This document shows positions 15,876 to 24,437 of a stretch of DNA of 64,000 bases, one piece after another; within the stretch, counting starts at the first letter, position 1; each line of letters starts with the position of its first letter. The stretch is from Pseudomonas sediminis. Lineage in GTDB: Bacteria > Pseudomonadota > Gammaproteobacteria > Pseudomonadales > Pseudomonadaceae. The translations under genes were made by a program, and so were the position numbers. The stretch lies in contig NZ_CP154631.1 of NCBI RefSeq assembly GCF_039555755.1, forward strand, positions 496,001-560,000. The letters run 5' to 3'. Under the pieces are notes generated by a model. The model did no database searches. It was not told the DNA's origin and saw only the letters and a program-made list of their open reading frames with translations.

Positions 15876-18503
15876 TCAGCGCCCCCACCCGGCAAGCGTC
15901 CGGTAATCGTTATAAGCCTCATTGAGCGTTTCCATCGCCATGGCGTCCTCAGGCGCTTCTGAAGCATCGCTACCAGGAATCGCATCCAGTACGACTTCAA
16001 ACTGGCCAGCCTGTATCTGCGCCACGCGCCAGCGCCAAGTTACAAGGAAGCGTTGCCACAACTGTGCTGTGTTCTCGCCATCAGTAGGCGACACCACGTC
16101 GGCATCCGGGAAAGCGCGATCGTCAGGCGCAAAGAGCCGTGCTTGATCAAGGATGTAGTAGCCAACCGATGGCCAGCGGCCGGTCTCCTGCCGCAAAAGT
16201 TCGGCATAGATGGCGAGTTGGAGATGGCGGTTTTGCCGCAGCTTTTCTGGGTACTTTTTTAGCCCGGACCATTTCATGTCGACAATAGCCAGCTCACCTC
16301 GGTCATTCTCCATCATGAGGTCAACCGATCCTGCCAGCTCGCCCCCGGCGAAATGACCAGAGACCTCCCTTTCCGGTGCAACCTGCACCATGCCAGCCTG
16401 GGAAACCTGCTCTCGCAAGCTCTGCATGGCTCGCTGCAAACGGTAGCGAAAGCTCTCCATATCAGCTCCCTTTCCGGGAGCCTTCAAACTGGCACCTTCC
16501 TGATCAATCAGCTCATCGAAGGAAGAATCGAACCACGCTTCAAACTCCTTGTCGGGCATCGTCAGCGCATCCTGGTGCAGGAAATACTGTTCAACTAATC
16601 CATGCGCCAAATTACCCAGCATGCGGAAATCCTCACCGAGGCTAACGATACGCGACGATTGCAGTCTGGCCGGGTATTGCAGCAACCAGTGATACGGATT
16701 GAAAAGCAGCTTTTCGAGACTGGAAAAAGACTCTTTGGGTCGCAAAGAGACAGATACATCGTCAGGCAGCTGCCACCAGCGTTTGGGAGCTGGAAGTGGC
16801 AGAGGTGTGACCAGCGACAGCGCTTCTCCACTTGAAGAGAGAAGCGTCTCCAAGGAAAGTATTTGGGGCTTTTCGACGACTGCTTCGATCATTTGCCAGA
16901 GAGGGTGCACTTCCTCTTCCGGTGGGGGCAGCACCAGCACCAGCTGCTCCTGAGCAGCCATTACGGGCCGCAACCAGCTGGCCGTAATTTGCTCTAGCCT
17001 CTCGGCAGCTAACGGCAACTCCACACCTGCCTCTTTCAGAGCGCGAATCTCACTGGCCGACCACGGATCATTGCCAGGCAGCGCCGGCAGCATCAACGGC
17101 GACCAAATCACTCGTGCAAACGACTCAGTAATCGCCCCTGGGTTACTCACCACCGCCCCCGCTCCGATCTCTGCGGGCCATAGCGGGTTGTCAGTACCGT
17201 TGGAGGTAGCTTGTGCAACAAGTTTTTGAAGCTGCCTCGGCCGGATAATCGTCTCCCCCTGGAGCTGCAATCCCTTAAGCGAATCCAGACAAGATTTGCA
17301 CTGGCCGTATCCCGTCTGAAAAGCAAGTCGTCGAGCGATATCAGCTTCGCCGAGACGCAATCGGAAGAACTCCGCTAATCGCGCAACCCTATCCAGCACA
17401 ACTTCTAACGGTGCGCCTGACTCGGAAGGGAATCGAGGGTGCTCAATCCAGAGAGCGATCTGTTCACGGACTTGACTGGCTCGCTCTTCGCCATAGTGCT
17501 CGTCGATTTGAGCCAGAGTACGTTGCCAATAGGCCCCGCCGATGCCTGGAGCGTCAGCAACCTTCTCGGCAAGGCGACGCCGAGCATATCCAGGGACAGG
17601 GCACACTGGATGAGTAAGGAATTGCACCAAAGACTGGAAGTGAAGCGGATCCCAGAGCAACTCCATAGCCAATGGCAAAACCTGCAGTGCAGGACGGAAA
17701 ACACTAGCCTCCTTGAGTCCTTGTCGAGGCCGCCCAGTAGCGGAAAGCTGAGCATCAAGGCGTACGCCGTCGTGAGCGCAAACCATCAACGTCGGTCGAT
17801 CCACCGCGAGTTGAGCAGCAAGCCAGTGGTTGGCCAGTGCCGGTGCCTCTGCCTGAACGACCAGTACAGTACCGTCGCCTTGCCATGCAAGCCTTGGAAG
17901 AACCTGGCCTTGCTCTGCGCAGTAGAGCTGTTTCTGGAGCATGCCCAGGAATCCCTGCCCCTGCCCTGCAAGCTCGCCCGCAACGACAACAGGCAACTCT
18001 GCAAGAACCTGCTGCCAGCGATACGGCAAGGTTTCAATCGAATCAACGAGCCGCACTTGCTCAATATCTGGTTTACGTTGCTGGAGTGCATTCAGCACAG
18101 CCTTAAGGCGCTGACCAACGCTTGGGGAAACAGCCTCACTGGCCAGCGCTTCAACCTCCCCTAGATCTCGCAAGCGCATTGGCGCCCCAGCGGGCATGGT
18201 GCCACTCCACCCATACAGGGCCCACTGATCCCTCCAGTCGAGCAGATAGGCCGCAGTGCCTAGAGGGTCAGTCGCGAAGCTGCGGTGATAGAAACGCTGC
18301 TCGGAATCAAGCTGTCGCAAGCAATCCTGGTACTGAACGATGCGCTCGGCCGACGAGGGCTGTAGCGCCAAGAGCCCTAGTTGAGTTTCGAGAATATTCA
18401 GAAAACCCAAAGGGCCAACCAACGCCGTACCGAGTGCATTGTCCGGCGCCGAAGGACGCTGGCCGTCGAGGTGCAAGCCAAAGGTTATGTGCTGTCCTTG
18501 CAT
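15876..18503 (-). CDS. PD-(D/E)XK nuclease family protein (AddB-like subunit)
   Basis: An 875-residue protein. The C-terminal domain begins with SSLEKLLFNPYHWLLQY near residue 600, typical of the entry to AddB/RecB-family nucleases. The catalytic core is GSVDLMME near 726 and AIVDMKWSG near 741 (Asp...Asp-x-Lys), then LQLAIYAELLR. The N-terminal 550 residues look like an inactivated helicase-type scaffold, with no intact Walker A. I see no clear four-cysteine iron-sulphur set. The start ATG 18503 has AGGGAG 7 bases upstream. With the adjacent AddA-like gene it would make a two-nuclease end-processing complex. The three genes ahead of it are unlike any chromosomal addAB locus. Confidence 0.8.
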   Translation of the reverse strand: MQGQHITFGLHLDGQRPSAPDNALGTALVGPLGFLNILETQLGLLALQPSSAERIVQYQDCLRQLDSEQRFYHRSFATDPLGTAAYLLDWRDQWALYGWSGTMPAGAPMRLRDLGEVEALASEAVSPSVGQRLKAVLNALQQRKPDIEQVRLVDSIETLPYRWQQVLAELPVVVAGELAGQGQGFLGMLQKQLYCAEQGQVLPRLAWQGDGTVLVVQAEAPALANHWLAAQLAVDRPTLMVCAHDGVRLDAQLSATGRPRQGLKEASVFRPALQVLPLAMELLWDPLHFQSLVQFLTHPVCPVPGYARRRLAEKVADAPGIGGAYWQRTLAQIDEHYGEERASQVREQIALWIEHPRFPSESGAPLEVVLDRVARLAEFFRLRLGEADIARRLAFQTGYGQCKSCLDSLKGLQLQGETIIRPRQLQKLVAQATSNGTDNPLWPAEIGAGAVVSNPGAITESFARVIWSPLMLPALPGNDPWSASEIRALKEAGVELPLAAERLEQITASWLRPVMAAQEQLVLVLPPPEEEVHPLWQMIEAVVEKPQILSLETLLSSSGEALSLVTPLPLPAPKRWWQLPDDVSVSLRPKESFSSLEKLLFNPYHWLLQYPARLQSSRIVSLGEDFRMLGNLAHGLVEQYFLHQDALTMPDKEFEAWFDSSFDELIDQEGASLKAPGKGADMESFRYRLQRAMQSLREQVSQAGMVQVAPEREVSGHFAGGELAGSVDLMMENDRGELAIVDMKWSGLKKYPEKLRQNRHLQLAIYAELLRQETGRWPSVGYYILDQARLFAPDDRAFPDADVVSPTDGENTAQLWQRFLVTWRWRVAQIQAGQFEVVLDAIPGSDASEAPEDAMAMETLNEAYNDYRTLAGWGR

Positions 18504-18559
18504 AGGGGCTCCCTGTAATTGACCCTGGTCAGCTCGATTGAAGCTGACCTTTCTGAAAC

Positions 18560-19153
18560 TTAAATGGCCTCAAGCCGGTAGGTGTCGGCGTCATCGATCA
18601 ACTCAAAGAACAGCTCACCATCCGAAGATTGAGGCGTGTCAGATGCTGATGACCAGAACGAAGAATGCTGCCCCACATAAGCACAAAGCGCGGCTACCAA
18701 CGGATGAGTATTCCAAAGCTCTGTCAGCTCACGCCGATACAAACCCGGCATAAACAGCGGCGCAAGCTTCTGCTTTTGCTCCAACGAAAGCTCAGCCAAC
18801 TCCTGCCCATGCTGACTGATCCACTTGCTAATCAAACGAATGTCGCTGTGGTAGCGCGCATCTGTCACTTGAAGCTGAGCAATACGGATTTTCTGTGGTT
18901 CTACAACGACCCGGCAGGCAACGTATTCATCACCATCCACCAGCGGAGCACTGGCATTCTGCAAGGCGAGCTCAGGGGTTGGGCTGGCGTAAATGGCATG
19001 CCGGCGGGACGGCATATTCTTCGGCCGAAGAGACTCCCACAGGTTATCGACCACGTAGGGAACATTGCCGGGAACACGAATAGTCGACTGACCTCGAAAG
19101 CCCTTTTCTGCCTCAGCCAAGCGACTTGATGGAATTGCTCGAAACAGTTCCAT
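18560..19153 (-). CDS. Putative ADP-ribosyltransferase-fold (RES/ART-like) protein
   Basis: A 197-residue protein. The N-terminus MELFRAI (Arg5), then HAIYASPTPELAL (residues 52-64) and a C-terminal GELFFELIDD (residues 179-188) follow the R...Y-x-S-x-x-x-x-A-x...E layout of RES/ART-like enzymes. These use NAD to modify targets or simply degrade it. The match is by motif order only and the middle region is unfamiliar. If right, it would be an NAD-consuming effector in the operon. It starts 32 bp after the preceding gene with only a modest GGGG-containing ribosome site. It could also be an unrelated alpha/beta protein. Confidence 0.5.
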   Translation of the reverse strand: MELFRAIPSSRLAEAEKGFRGQSTIRVPGNVPYVVDNLWESLRPKNMPSRRHAIYASPTPELALQNASAPLVDGDEYVACRVVVEPQKIRIAQLQVTDARYHSDIRLISKWISQHGQELAELSLEQKQKLAPLFMPGLYRRELTELWNTHPLVAALCAYVGQHSSFWSSASDTPQSSDGELFFELIDDADTYRLEAI

Positions 19154-19184
19154 GCTTCTTTACCCCAATAACCGAACCAAAGAT

Positions 19185-19865
19185 TCAAAATACAGCGTAG
19201 ATTTCAAGCGCATCATTTAGACGTCCAGTTCTGATCAGATCGAAAAATCCGCGCTCCACGTCAGCAACCCGATACTTCCCGGCATAGTAGGTACTGCTGA
19301 TATGTCGGCACTCATCGCGCCAATGGTCGTAAACCTTTTCGTTGTGAACAGATATGGGGATGATTGTCGGATTAACCTTCAGCTGATCTAACGCCCGACC
19401 GATCGAGCGCCCAGGCACACCTAGCTTACTTATCTGCAAATCGAGCACGCAGAAATTCTGCGGATCAAGAAACATCAGCACTTTGGACACAAAGGAAATA
19501 CCTGAGTAGCCGGGATAGCCAAGCTTTTTGATTCCGAGTAGAGACACAGTTCCCGCACGCTGAAGTGAGCAAAAGTCACCATAGGGATGAAGTGGTTTAA
19601 TTTTTTTAAGAAAACTACTGAAACGATGCTGCCGATACCCTGCTCCAGTGTTCCCCCAATAGATGATGTTAGCCAGCCCCTGCTCCACATCCGCAGGAGC
19701 CCCCGACGTTAACGCCGTATAGATGATCGATTCAAGATGCTGAATGCTACTCGCCACTTGAGGGTTGGCCGTTGGCGTCCGGTTAAAATCGTAGTATTCA
19801 AGAGGGAATCCATAGCTGAGGATTGCCTGCTCTAGAACATGAATCTGGGTAGAACTTAAAGCCAT
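19185..19865 (-). CDS. HhH-GPD/OGG-like helical protein of the AddAB-like operon
   Basis: A 226-residue protein. The segment GYSGISFVSKVLMFLDPQNF followed by CVLDLQISKLG (near residues 118-150) resembles the region of 8-oxoguanine-glycosylase-like proteins where a helix-hairpin-helix is followed by FL-P--F-VLD and the conserved Asp. QGLANIIYWGNTGAG near 62-76 is also reminiscent of that family. Catalytic activity cannot be judged by eye. The start ATG 19865 has AGGGGAC upstream. Lying between a Sel1 protein and an ART-like protein, it may recognise or modify DNA; that is inference, and it is best treated as an uncharacterised operon member. Confidence 0.5.
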   Translation of the reverse strand: MALSSTQIHVLEQAILSYGFPLEYYDFNRTPTANPQVASSIQHLESIIYTALTSGAPADVEQGLANIIYWGNTGAGYRQHRFSSFLKKIKPLHPYGDFCSLQRAGTVSLLGIKKLGYPGYSGISFVSKVLMFLDPQNFCVLDLQISKLGVPGRSIGRALDQLKVNPTIIPISVHNEKVYDHWRDECRHISSTYYAGKYRVADVERGFFDLIRTGRLNDALEIYAVF

Positions 19866-19952
19866 CGGGTGCCGTCCCCTCTAGTCAAGAATTTACTATT
19901 TTCAACCATTGCTAGCCATCTCACTCGAGCGCCATTACCAATCGAGCCGCCG

Positions 19953-20819
19953 TTAATGTCTACATGCTGGAAGGCTGCCACCCACAATACACAACTCTTT
20001 AGCCCAAGAACTTCCCTGGGTAATCGCCAGATCCCTCCAGAAACGAAACAGCAGCCCATCAGGATCCGGCGGGGACTCAAAGGTAGAGAAGTAAAAATCG
20101 GTAAGCCGCTCAGTCGCCAACACCTGCCCTTTCATCGCAGCCCACTGCAACCAGTAGAGGCCAAGCGCGGGATCATACTCAGTTGACTCCTCATCCAGAG
20201 CCAGCCTGCCAAGTAAGAAACTCGCCATCACGTCATGCTCCACTACACCTCGCTTGTACCAACTGATTGCTTTGCCATGATCAGCGATGACGCTCTCGTC
20301 CCCGCGCTCATACAAGTTCCCTAATGCTTGCGCAGCACAGGGAATCCCAGCACCAAAAGCCTGCTCGTAATAGTCGATGGCCAAGGCCAGATTGGTGGCC
20401 AGCCCCTTCCCATAGAACGCCTGCTCGGCAAGGTTGAATAGTGCCTCGGCAGAGCCCATCACTGCTGCAAGCTTGAATAACCGTCGAGCCAGCGCAGGGA
20501 TTGGTTTCAGCCGCGACCCATTTAGCCACAACCAGCCCAGATCATTGAGAGCCTCGGCATCGCCCTGCAAAGCCTGCCCGCGCAGCTCCGCATATCGGTG
20601 GCGAACTCTGATCGGATCAACCAAGCCAAGCAGTGGATTGGCTGCTTTGATTTGGTGATACGTCACGCCGGCCACCCCACTCAACTCCATTACTCGTAGC
20701 GATGGCATACCGATGCCGGCATACAAGCGAGTTAACTCATCAAGCTCGGCAAGCTCAACGTGCTCGGCACGAGGAAGAAGGTTGTCCATGAGATTGAACA
20801 CATCTGCAGATTTGCTCAT
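19953..20819 (-). CDS. Sel1-like repeat protein (first gene of the AddAB-like operon)
   Basis: A 288-residue protein with about four tandem Sel1/TPR-type helical repeats between residues 85 and 245, for example ALFNLAEQAFYGKG, AAQALGNLYERGDES and ASFLLGRLALDEE. No signal peptide is seen, so it should be cytosolic. Sel1 repeats are protein-binding scaffolds. Start ATG 20819 has GAGG 7 bases upstream. It is the first gene of the minus-strand operon and lies 56 bp from the divergent WYL gene, with a TGCGAC-N7-GTCGCA palindrome between them. Confidence 0.75.
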   Translation of the reverse strand: MSKSADVFNLMDNLLPRAEHVELAELDELTRLYAGIGMPSLRVMELSGVAGVTYHQIKAANPLLGLVDPIRVRHRYAELRGQALQGDAEALNDLGWLWLNGSRLKPIPALARRLFKLAAVMGSAEALFNLAEQAFYGKGLATNLALAIDYYEQAFGAGIPCAAQALGNLYERGDESVIADHGKAISWYKRGVVEHDVMASFLLGRLALDEESTEYDPALGLYWLQWAAMKGQVLATERLTDFYFSTFESPPDPDGLLFRFWRDLAITQGSSWAKELCIVGGSLPACRH

Positions 20820-20864
20820 GCTACCGCCTCATCGGTGATCATGCCTGTGCATTCTCAACAGTTT

Positions 20865-20883
20865 TGCGACAGCTCATGTCGCA
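20865..20883. promoter_or_regulatory. Palindrome TGCGAC-N7-GTCGCA overlapping the WYL start codon
   Basis: TGCGAC (20865-20870) and GTCGCA (20878-20883) are exact inverted arms; the WYL start codon (20876-20878) overlaps the spacer and the first base of the second arm. The site lies in the 56-bp divergent gap between the WYL gene and the Sel1-led operon. An identical pair of arms occurs after the WYL gene (21896-21914), so it is a strong candidate for the binding site of this regulator, able to repress its own gene and the opposite operon. Confidence 0.65.
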
Positions 20884-21895
20884 TACAGACAAGGACGACA
20901 ATTTGGACCAGCTACTCCGTCACGATCTGATTCTTCGCCTTCTCCCTGGAAAGGAAGACGCCATCAGCATCAACACCATTCGACAGCGGGTGGCAAGCCA
21001 AGGGATTGATGTCAGCATAAAAACCATTCAACGAGACATAGTTGATCTCGCACTGCAATACCCTCAGATACGCAGCAAGCCCATGGGAAAAGCCAATTTG
21101 TGGTGGGCCGAAAAGTCGTTGTCACGCCTGTACATGCTGCCAACCGATGCAATGAATCTCGTCATGATCATGAATCACGCAGCCCGATTTGGCATGGCCG
21201 CTCAGGTGCAGAAACTAGCGCCGATACGGGACTATGCAGTCTCCTTACTCAAGGGAAACCGCCCTGCTCAGGACTGCACTGGCAAGGTGATCAGCAACAC
21301 TCGCTTCGTCGTGCTGGAGCCAAGCCCAGTAAATCCTGACGTGCTAGAAGTCATCCAACAGGCTCTACTGGAGGATGAGTCTGTCGAAGCTCTTTACCTA
21401 AAGCGCGGAGCCCACGAGCCACGCCTGCTTCACCTCAAACCCTTGGGGCTTTCCTACCAGGACTCCAACATCTACCTGTCATGCATTTTCAAGGGTTTGC
21501 CAAAAGGCCAAGTCGCCGCCCTCCCCCTGCATCGTTTTCAATCCGCCAAAGCCACCTGGGAGAATCTGGAAGCACCTAACGACTTCGATATCAACTCGAA
21601 CGAAGCCAGACGAAGCCTTATCAGTCAGAGATCAGAGCATCCTGTTCGATTCAAACTGCGTGTTTCGCAAGCCCTCTATGAACGCCTGGACGAAAACGCA
21701 CTCACCACCGATCAACAGCTACAACCGACAGCCGATGGCTGGTGGTTGATGACAGGCAGCCTGCATCTCAGTCAAGGACTGGACCTATGGCTGTTAAGCC
21801 AAGGCGAACACCTGGAGGTTCTCGAACCCATGGAGCTGAGAGAGCAAATCGCTACTTCGGCGAAACGGATGGCGGCGCTGTACGAAAAAAGCTAA
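20876..21895 (+). CDS. WYL-domain transcriptional regulator between two divergent operons
   Basis: A 339-residue protein with an N-terminal winged helix (about residues 12-75, recognition segment SIKTIQRDIVDLA), a linker helix region, and a WYL region (about 160-245) containing LHLKPLGLSYQDSNIYLSCI and LPLHRFQSA. A C-terminal extension domain completes the usual WYL-regulator plan. ATG 20876 gives a start matching the paralogue at 2730; an in-frame TTG at 20864 is the alternative. The protein is related in layout to that paralogue but not near-identical. The flanking identical palindromes suggest it controls both the minus-strand nuclease operon and the plus-strand arm. Confidence 0.85.
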   Translation: MSHTDKDDNLDQLLRHDLILRLLPGKEDAISINTIRQRVASQGIDVSIKTIQRDIVDLALQYPQIRSKPMGKANLWWAEKSLSRLYMLPTDAMNLVMIMNHAARFGMAAQVQKLAPIRDYAVSLLKGNRPAQDCTGKVISNTRFVVLEPSPVNPDVLEVIQQALLEDESVEALYLKRGAHEPRLLHLKPLGLSYQDSNIYLSCIFKGLPKGQVAALPLHRFQSAKATWENLEAPNDFDINSNEARRSLISQRSEHPVRFKLRVSQALYERLDENALTTDQQLQPTADGWWLMTGSLHLSQGLDLWLLSQGEHLEVLEPMELREQIATSAKRMAALYEKS

Positions 21896-21914
21896 TGCGA
21901 CACAGGCTGTCGCA
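21896..21914. promoter_or_regulatory. Second TGCGAC-N7-GTCGCA palindrome, after the WYL gene
   Basis: TGCGAC (21896-21901), seven bases, GTCGCA (21909-21914), directly following the WYL stop codon (21893-21895) and 48 bp before the 54-aa gene at 21962. Arms and spacer length are identical to the 20865-20883 copy, and both are followed by TAC. It looks like the operator of a separate promoter for the downstream arm. Confidence 0.65.
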
Positions 21915-21961
21915 TACCCGAAGCACCCTGTCTCATGCCATCTAACCACGGAGACTCAGCG

Positions 21962-22126
21962 ATGAAGACCTACTCTGCCTTCCTGCAACGCGTGACGCCC
22001 AATGCGGGACCGCGCGCCAACTTTACGATCACGGTACAGGCCGTCAGCTCCGAGATGGCACGAGTGACAGCCGAGGCCCAGTACCCCGGCTACAAATGCG
22101 TGAACGCCCCCGTGCAGGTGCGCTGA
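21962..22126 (+). CDS. 54-aa protein of unknown function
   Basis: Starts at ATG 21962 with GGAGACTCAGCG upstream and ends at TGA 22126. It is a small soluble protein, with a beta-rich N-terminal part (NFTITVQAVSS) followed by SEMARVTAEAQYPGYKC and a short basic end, so it may form a compact beta-alpha-beta unit. It is the first gene after the second WYL operator, and the next frame overlaps its 3' end. No function is recognised. Confidence 0.65.
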   Translation: MKTYSAFLQRVTPNAGPRANFTITVQAVSSEMARVTAEAQYPGYKCVNAPVQVR

Positions 22127-22938
22127 AGGTGCCCAAGCCACACGCAAGCAAATCGGGGCTTCGAGAGTATCTGTACTACCTGATCAACCAAGGAGAGACT
22201 CTCGAAAGCCCACACAGCGCCACGAGTCAGACAGCTGCACAAGAGAGCCCATGCCTGGTGGTGAACCAAGTTGGGCTGATTGCCGCTACGCAAGCGGAAG
22301 CTGACCGACTCAACGAGCGTATTGCAGGGGCCATGCATAAACATCTATCCAGCCCGGCAAGGCACCGCTTTACGGCTTATGGTTTGGATCAGGCATGGCG
22401 CCCGCAACACCTTTTTGATGAGATCCATTGGTTTCATGGCCTTTCTACCTGCACACCACCGCAAGAGCTTCTGCAGAGCCTGGGAAGCAGCGTGCACATC
22501 CATCGTTATGAACACAGCGAGACAAAACTACAGCCTGGATTTCGCATTTATCACTGGAGGTCAGAAAAGGACCTTACAGATTTTTGGGCAAGCTTATATC
22601 TCTCCCGGGAGATAGGCTGGCCATCAGGTCTGGACTGGGAAAGCTATTGCAGGTGGCAGCCACCTATTGAGTGCATTGCCACAGTGATCTCTGGCTGGGG
22701 CTCGACACCTAGGACTGCTCTGGATGCTCTACTAGCGTCCGTGGACGCAACCAATCCAATTCACTCGGAAGGTGAAATCCTGATCATTGAGGGCGGCATG
22801 GATACATGTCTTGGTGATTACGTCGATATTGTCAGAGCGCTGGAACGAAGCATCGAACTCGAATGCATAACCACTATCTGGGTGAGCCCGAACTATTCAG
22901 GCTTTGGCCTGAAGCTTCTGACGTTTCGAGCCCCATAA
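22096..22938 (+). CDS. Uncharacterised 280-aa protein
   Basis: The open frame starts at ATG 22096, inside the 3' end of the 54-aa gene. A GTG at 22129 just after that stop is an equally plausible start and would give 269 residues. The N-terminus is basic (HASKSGLREYLYYLIN). The middle carries RHRFTAYGLDQAWRPQHLFD and LQPGFRIYHWRSEKDLTDFW. The C-terminal half is alpha/beta (EGEILIIEGGMDTCLGD, TTIWVSPNYSGFG). There are no membrane segments and no family I can name. Its position in the WYL-controlled arm suggests it is part of the same system. Confidence 0.6.
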   Translation: MRERPRAGALKVPKPHASKSGLREYLYYLINQGETLESPHSATSQTAAQESPCLVVNQVGLIAATQAEADRLNERIAGAMHKHLSSPARHRFTAYGLDQAWRPQHLFDEIHWFHGLSTCTPPQELLQSLGSSVHIHRYEHSETKLQPGFRIYHWRSEKDLTDFWASLYLSREIGWPSGLDWESYCRWQPPIECIATVISGWGSTPRTALDALLASVDATNPIHSEGEILIIEGGMDTCLGDYVDIVRALERSIELECITTIWVSPNYSGFGLKLLTFRAP

Positions 22939-23004
22939 CAAAGCAACGGCACCATCCTCGCCAATATTCGGGACAGGTTCTTCAGCCTGACTGGGAGGCA
23001 ACGA

Positions 23005-23611
23005 ATGAAAGAACTTTCAAGATGCTTTCGCCGAACACTGAAGACATGTCGACCGACAGATCAACACATCGCCTGGCACCAACGACGCCGACCTCGAATG
23101 CTCAGCAGCGCGGAGGAAGCCCTATTGACCGAGCTTCTACACCGACTTGAATCCGCCGAACTGTTACACACCTCAGAGAACGAATTATGGCTCGTCTTCT
23201 ACCTCCCCAGCCCTGGACATCCGGCTGGACTGCGGACAATCAGTCTCCGTTGAAGCCTTCATCTACGACCTGACCTATGGAGGACTCATTGAAGGAGCGC
23301 CCAATGAGAGCCTCAATATCATGATCATGGAGCGCGCGCTGATTCGCCACGAGGCGTTATGGGGAGAACGCCAGACTTACATGATTCCACCTGCAGTGGA
23401 TGTCAGTGATCCGGCACACCCTACCCTACCCCGACTCAACCTGCATGTATGGCTGACCAGCGCTGAGCCTATAACGCCAATGTTCGATGGCTCTCAAATG
23501 GTGGTCACCTGGTTTGTGGACGAGTGCCATACGCAACCTCTGGCGGAGGTGATTTCAAGCGCTATTCGACATCTGCCATGGAAGCATCTGGCACGCGACT
23601 TCGACCATTAG
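23005..23611 (+). pseudogene. Frameshifted gene of unknown function
   Basis: ATG 23005 has a strong GGGAGG site 6 bases upstream. Its frame reads LLHRLESAELLHTSENELW and LVFYLPSPG before drifting into a TGA at 23253. The +1 frame continues naturally from about 23215 with PALDIRLDCGQSVSVEAFIY and runs through ALIRHEALWGERQTYMIP to a TAG at 23611. Joining the frames near LVFYLPS gives a continuous product of about 200 residues with a consistent style. The break lies in the run CTCCCCAGCCCTGG and could be a real mutation or a sequencing error. The family is not recognised. Confidence 0.55.
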
Positions 23612-23694
23612 CGCACCACTCCAGTCAGTCAAAATCATTACTGCCTTCCTCAAAGCCTTGGTATGGTCTGGTTTTCAGTAAAGGGAGTTATTGC

Positions 23695-24342
23695 ATGCAC
23701 TACCAAGCTTTGAAGGAACGTCACCGCCAAGAGCGCGACCAACAGCATCCCAATCTCAGCCTACGACTGCATCGAGCACTGAGCTGGCTAAACCGAGCAG
23801 AACAAGCAGAAGACAGTGATGGCCGATTCATTTTTCTGTGGATCGCATTCAACGCTGCCTACGCCACCGATATCGACGAGCAATTGCGATTATCCGAGCA
23901 GGAAACCTTCAAAGCCTTTCTCGAAAAGCTTTGCTCACTTGATAGCACCAACAGCATCGAGAAGCTCGTCTGGTCGGAGTTCCCTAGCAGCATTCGGGTG
24001 CTGCTGGACAACCAGTATGTCTTCCAAAGTTTCTGGGATCATCAAAGCGGAAAAATCAGCGCAGAACAGTGGAAAGAACGTTTTGCCAGTGGAAAAAAAG
24101 CAGCAGCTTTAGCGCTGGCCAACCGCAACACACCAGCAGTACTCGGTGTGATGTTCAATCGGATCTACACCCTGCGGAACCAGCTCATTCATGGCGGAGC
24201 GACCTGGAATGGCCGAGTGAACAGGGATCAACTCCGAGACTGCTGCAGCCTGCTAGGCAAACTGGTGCCATTGATCATCCAGATCATGCTGGACAACCCA
24301 GACACACTATGGGGCGATGCCAACTACCCAGTGGTTGGCTGA
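23695..24342 (+). CDS. HEPN-domain protein (Apea-like)
   Basis: A 215-residue all-helical protein. The segment MFNRIYTLRNQLIHGGATWN near residues 152-171 carries the RNxxxH signature (Arg-Asn-Gln-Leu-Ile-His) of HEPN ribonuclease domains, preceded by FIFLWIAFNAAYATDID near residue 44, typical of Apea-like HEPN proteins. HEPN proteins cleave RNA in many abortive-infection and toxin-antitoxin systems. I chose ATG 23695 because AGGGAG lies 7 bases upstream, although the frame is open back to 23524. It sits between the frameshifted gene and a truncated helicase. Whether it is toxic alone cannot be told. Confidence 0.75.
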   Translation: MHYQALKERHRQERDQQHPNLSLRLHRALSWLNRAEQAEDSDGRFIFLWIAFNAAYATDIDEQLRLSEQETFKAFLEKLCSLDSTNSIEKLVWSEFPSSIRVLLDNQYVFQSFWDHQSGKISAEQWKERFASGKKAAALALANRNTPAVLGVMFNRIYTLRNQLIHGGATWNGRVNRDQLRDCCSLLGKLVPLIIQIMLDNPDTLWGDANYPVVG

Positions 24343-24437
24343 CGTTGGACGCCGGCTCATCTTGAATAGATGAATAACCATCAATCTATTTTTGAGGGAG
24401 CAACAGCAGCTACCTCGACAAGCGAAGGATTGCCGCC

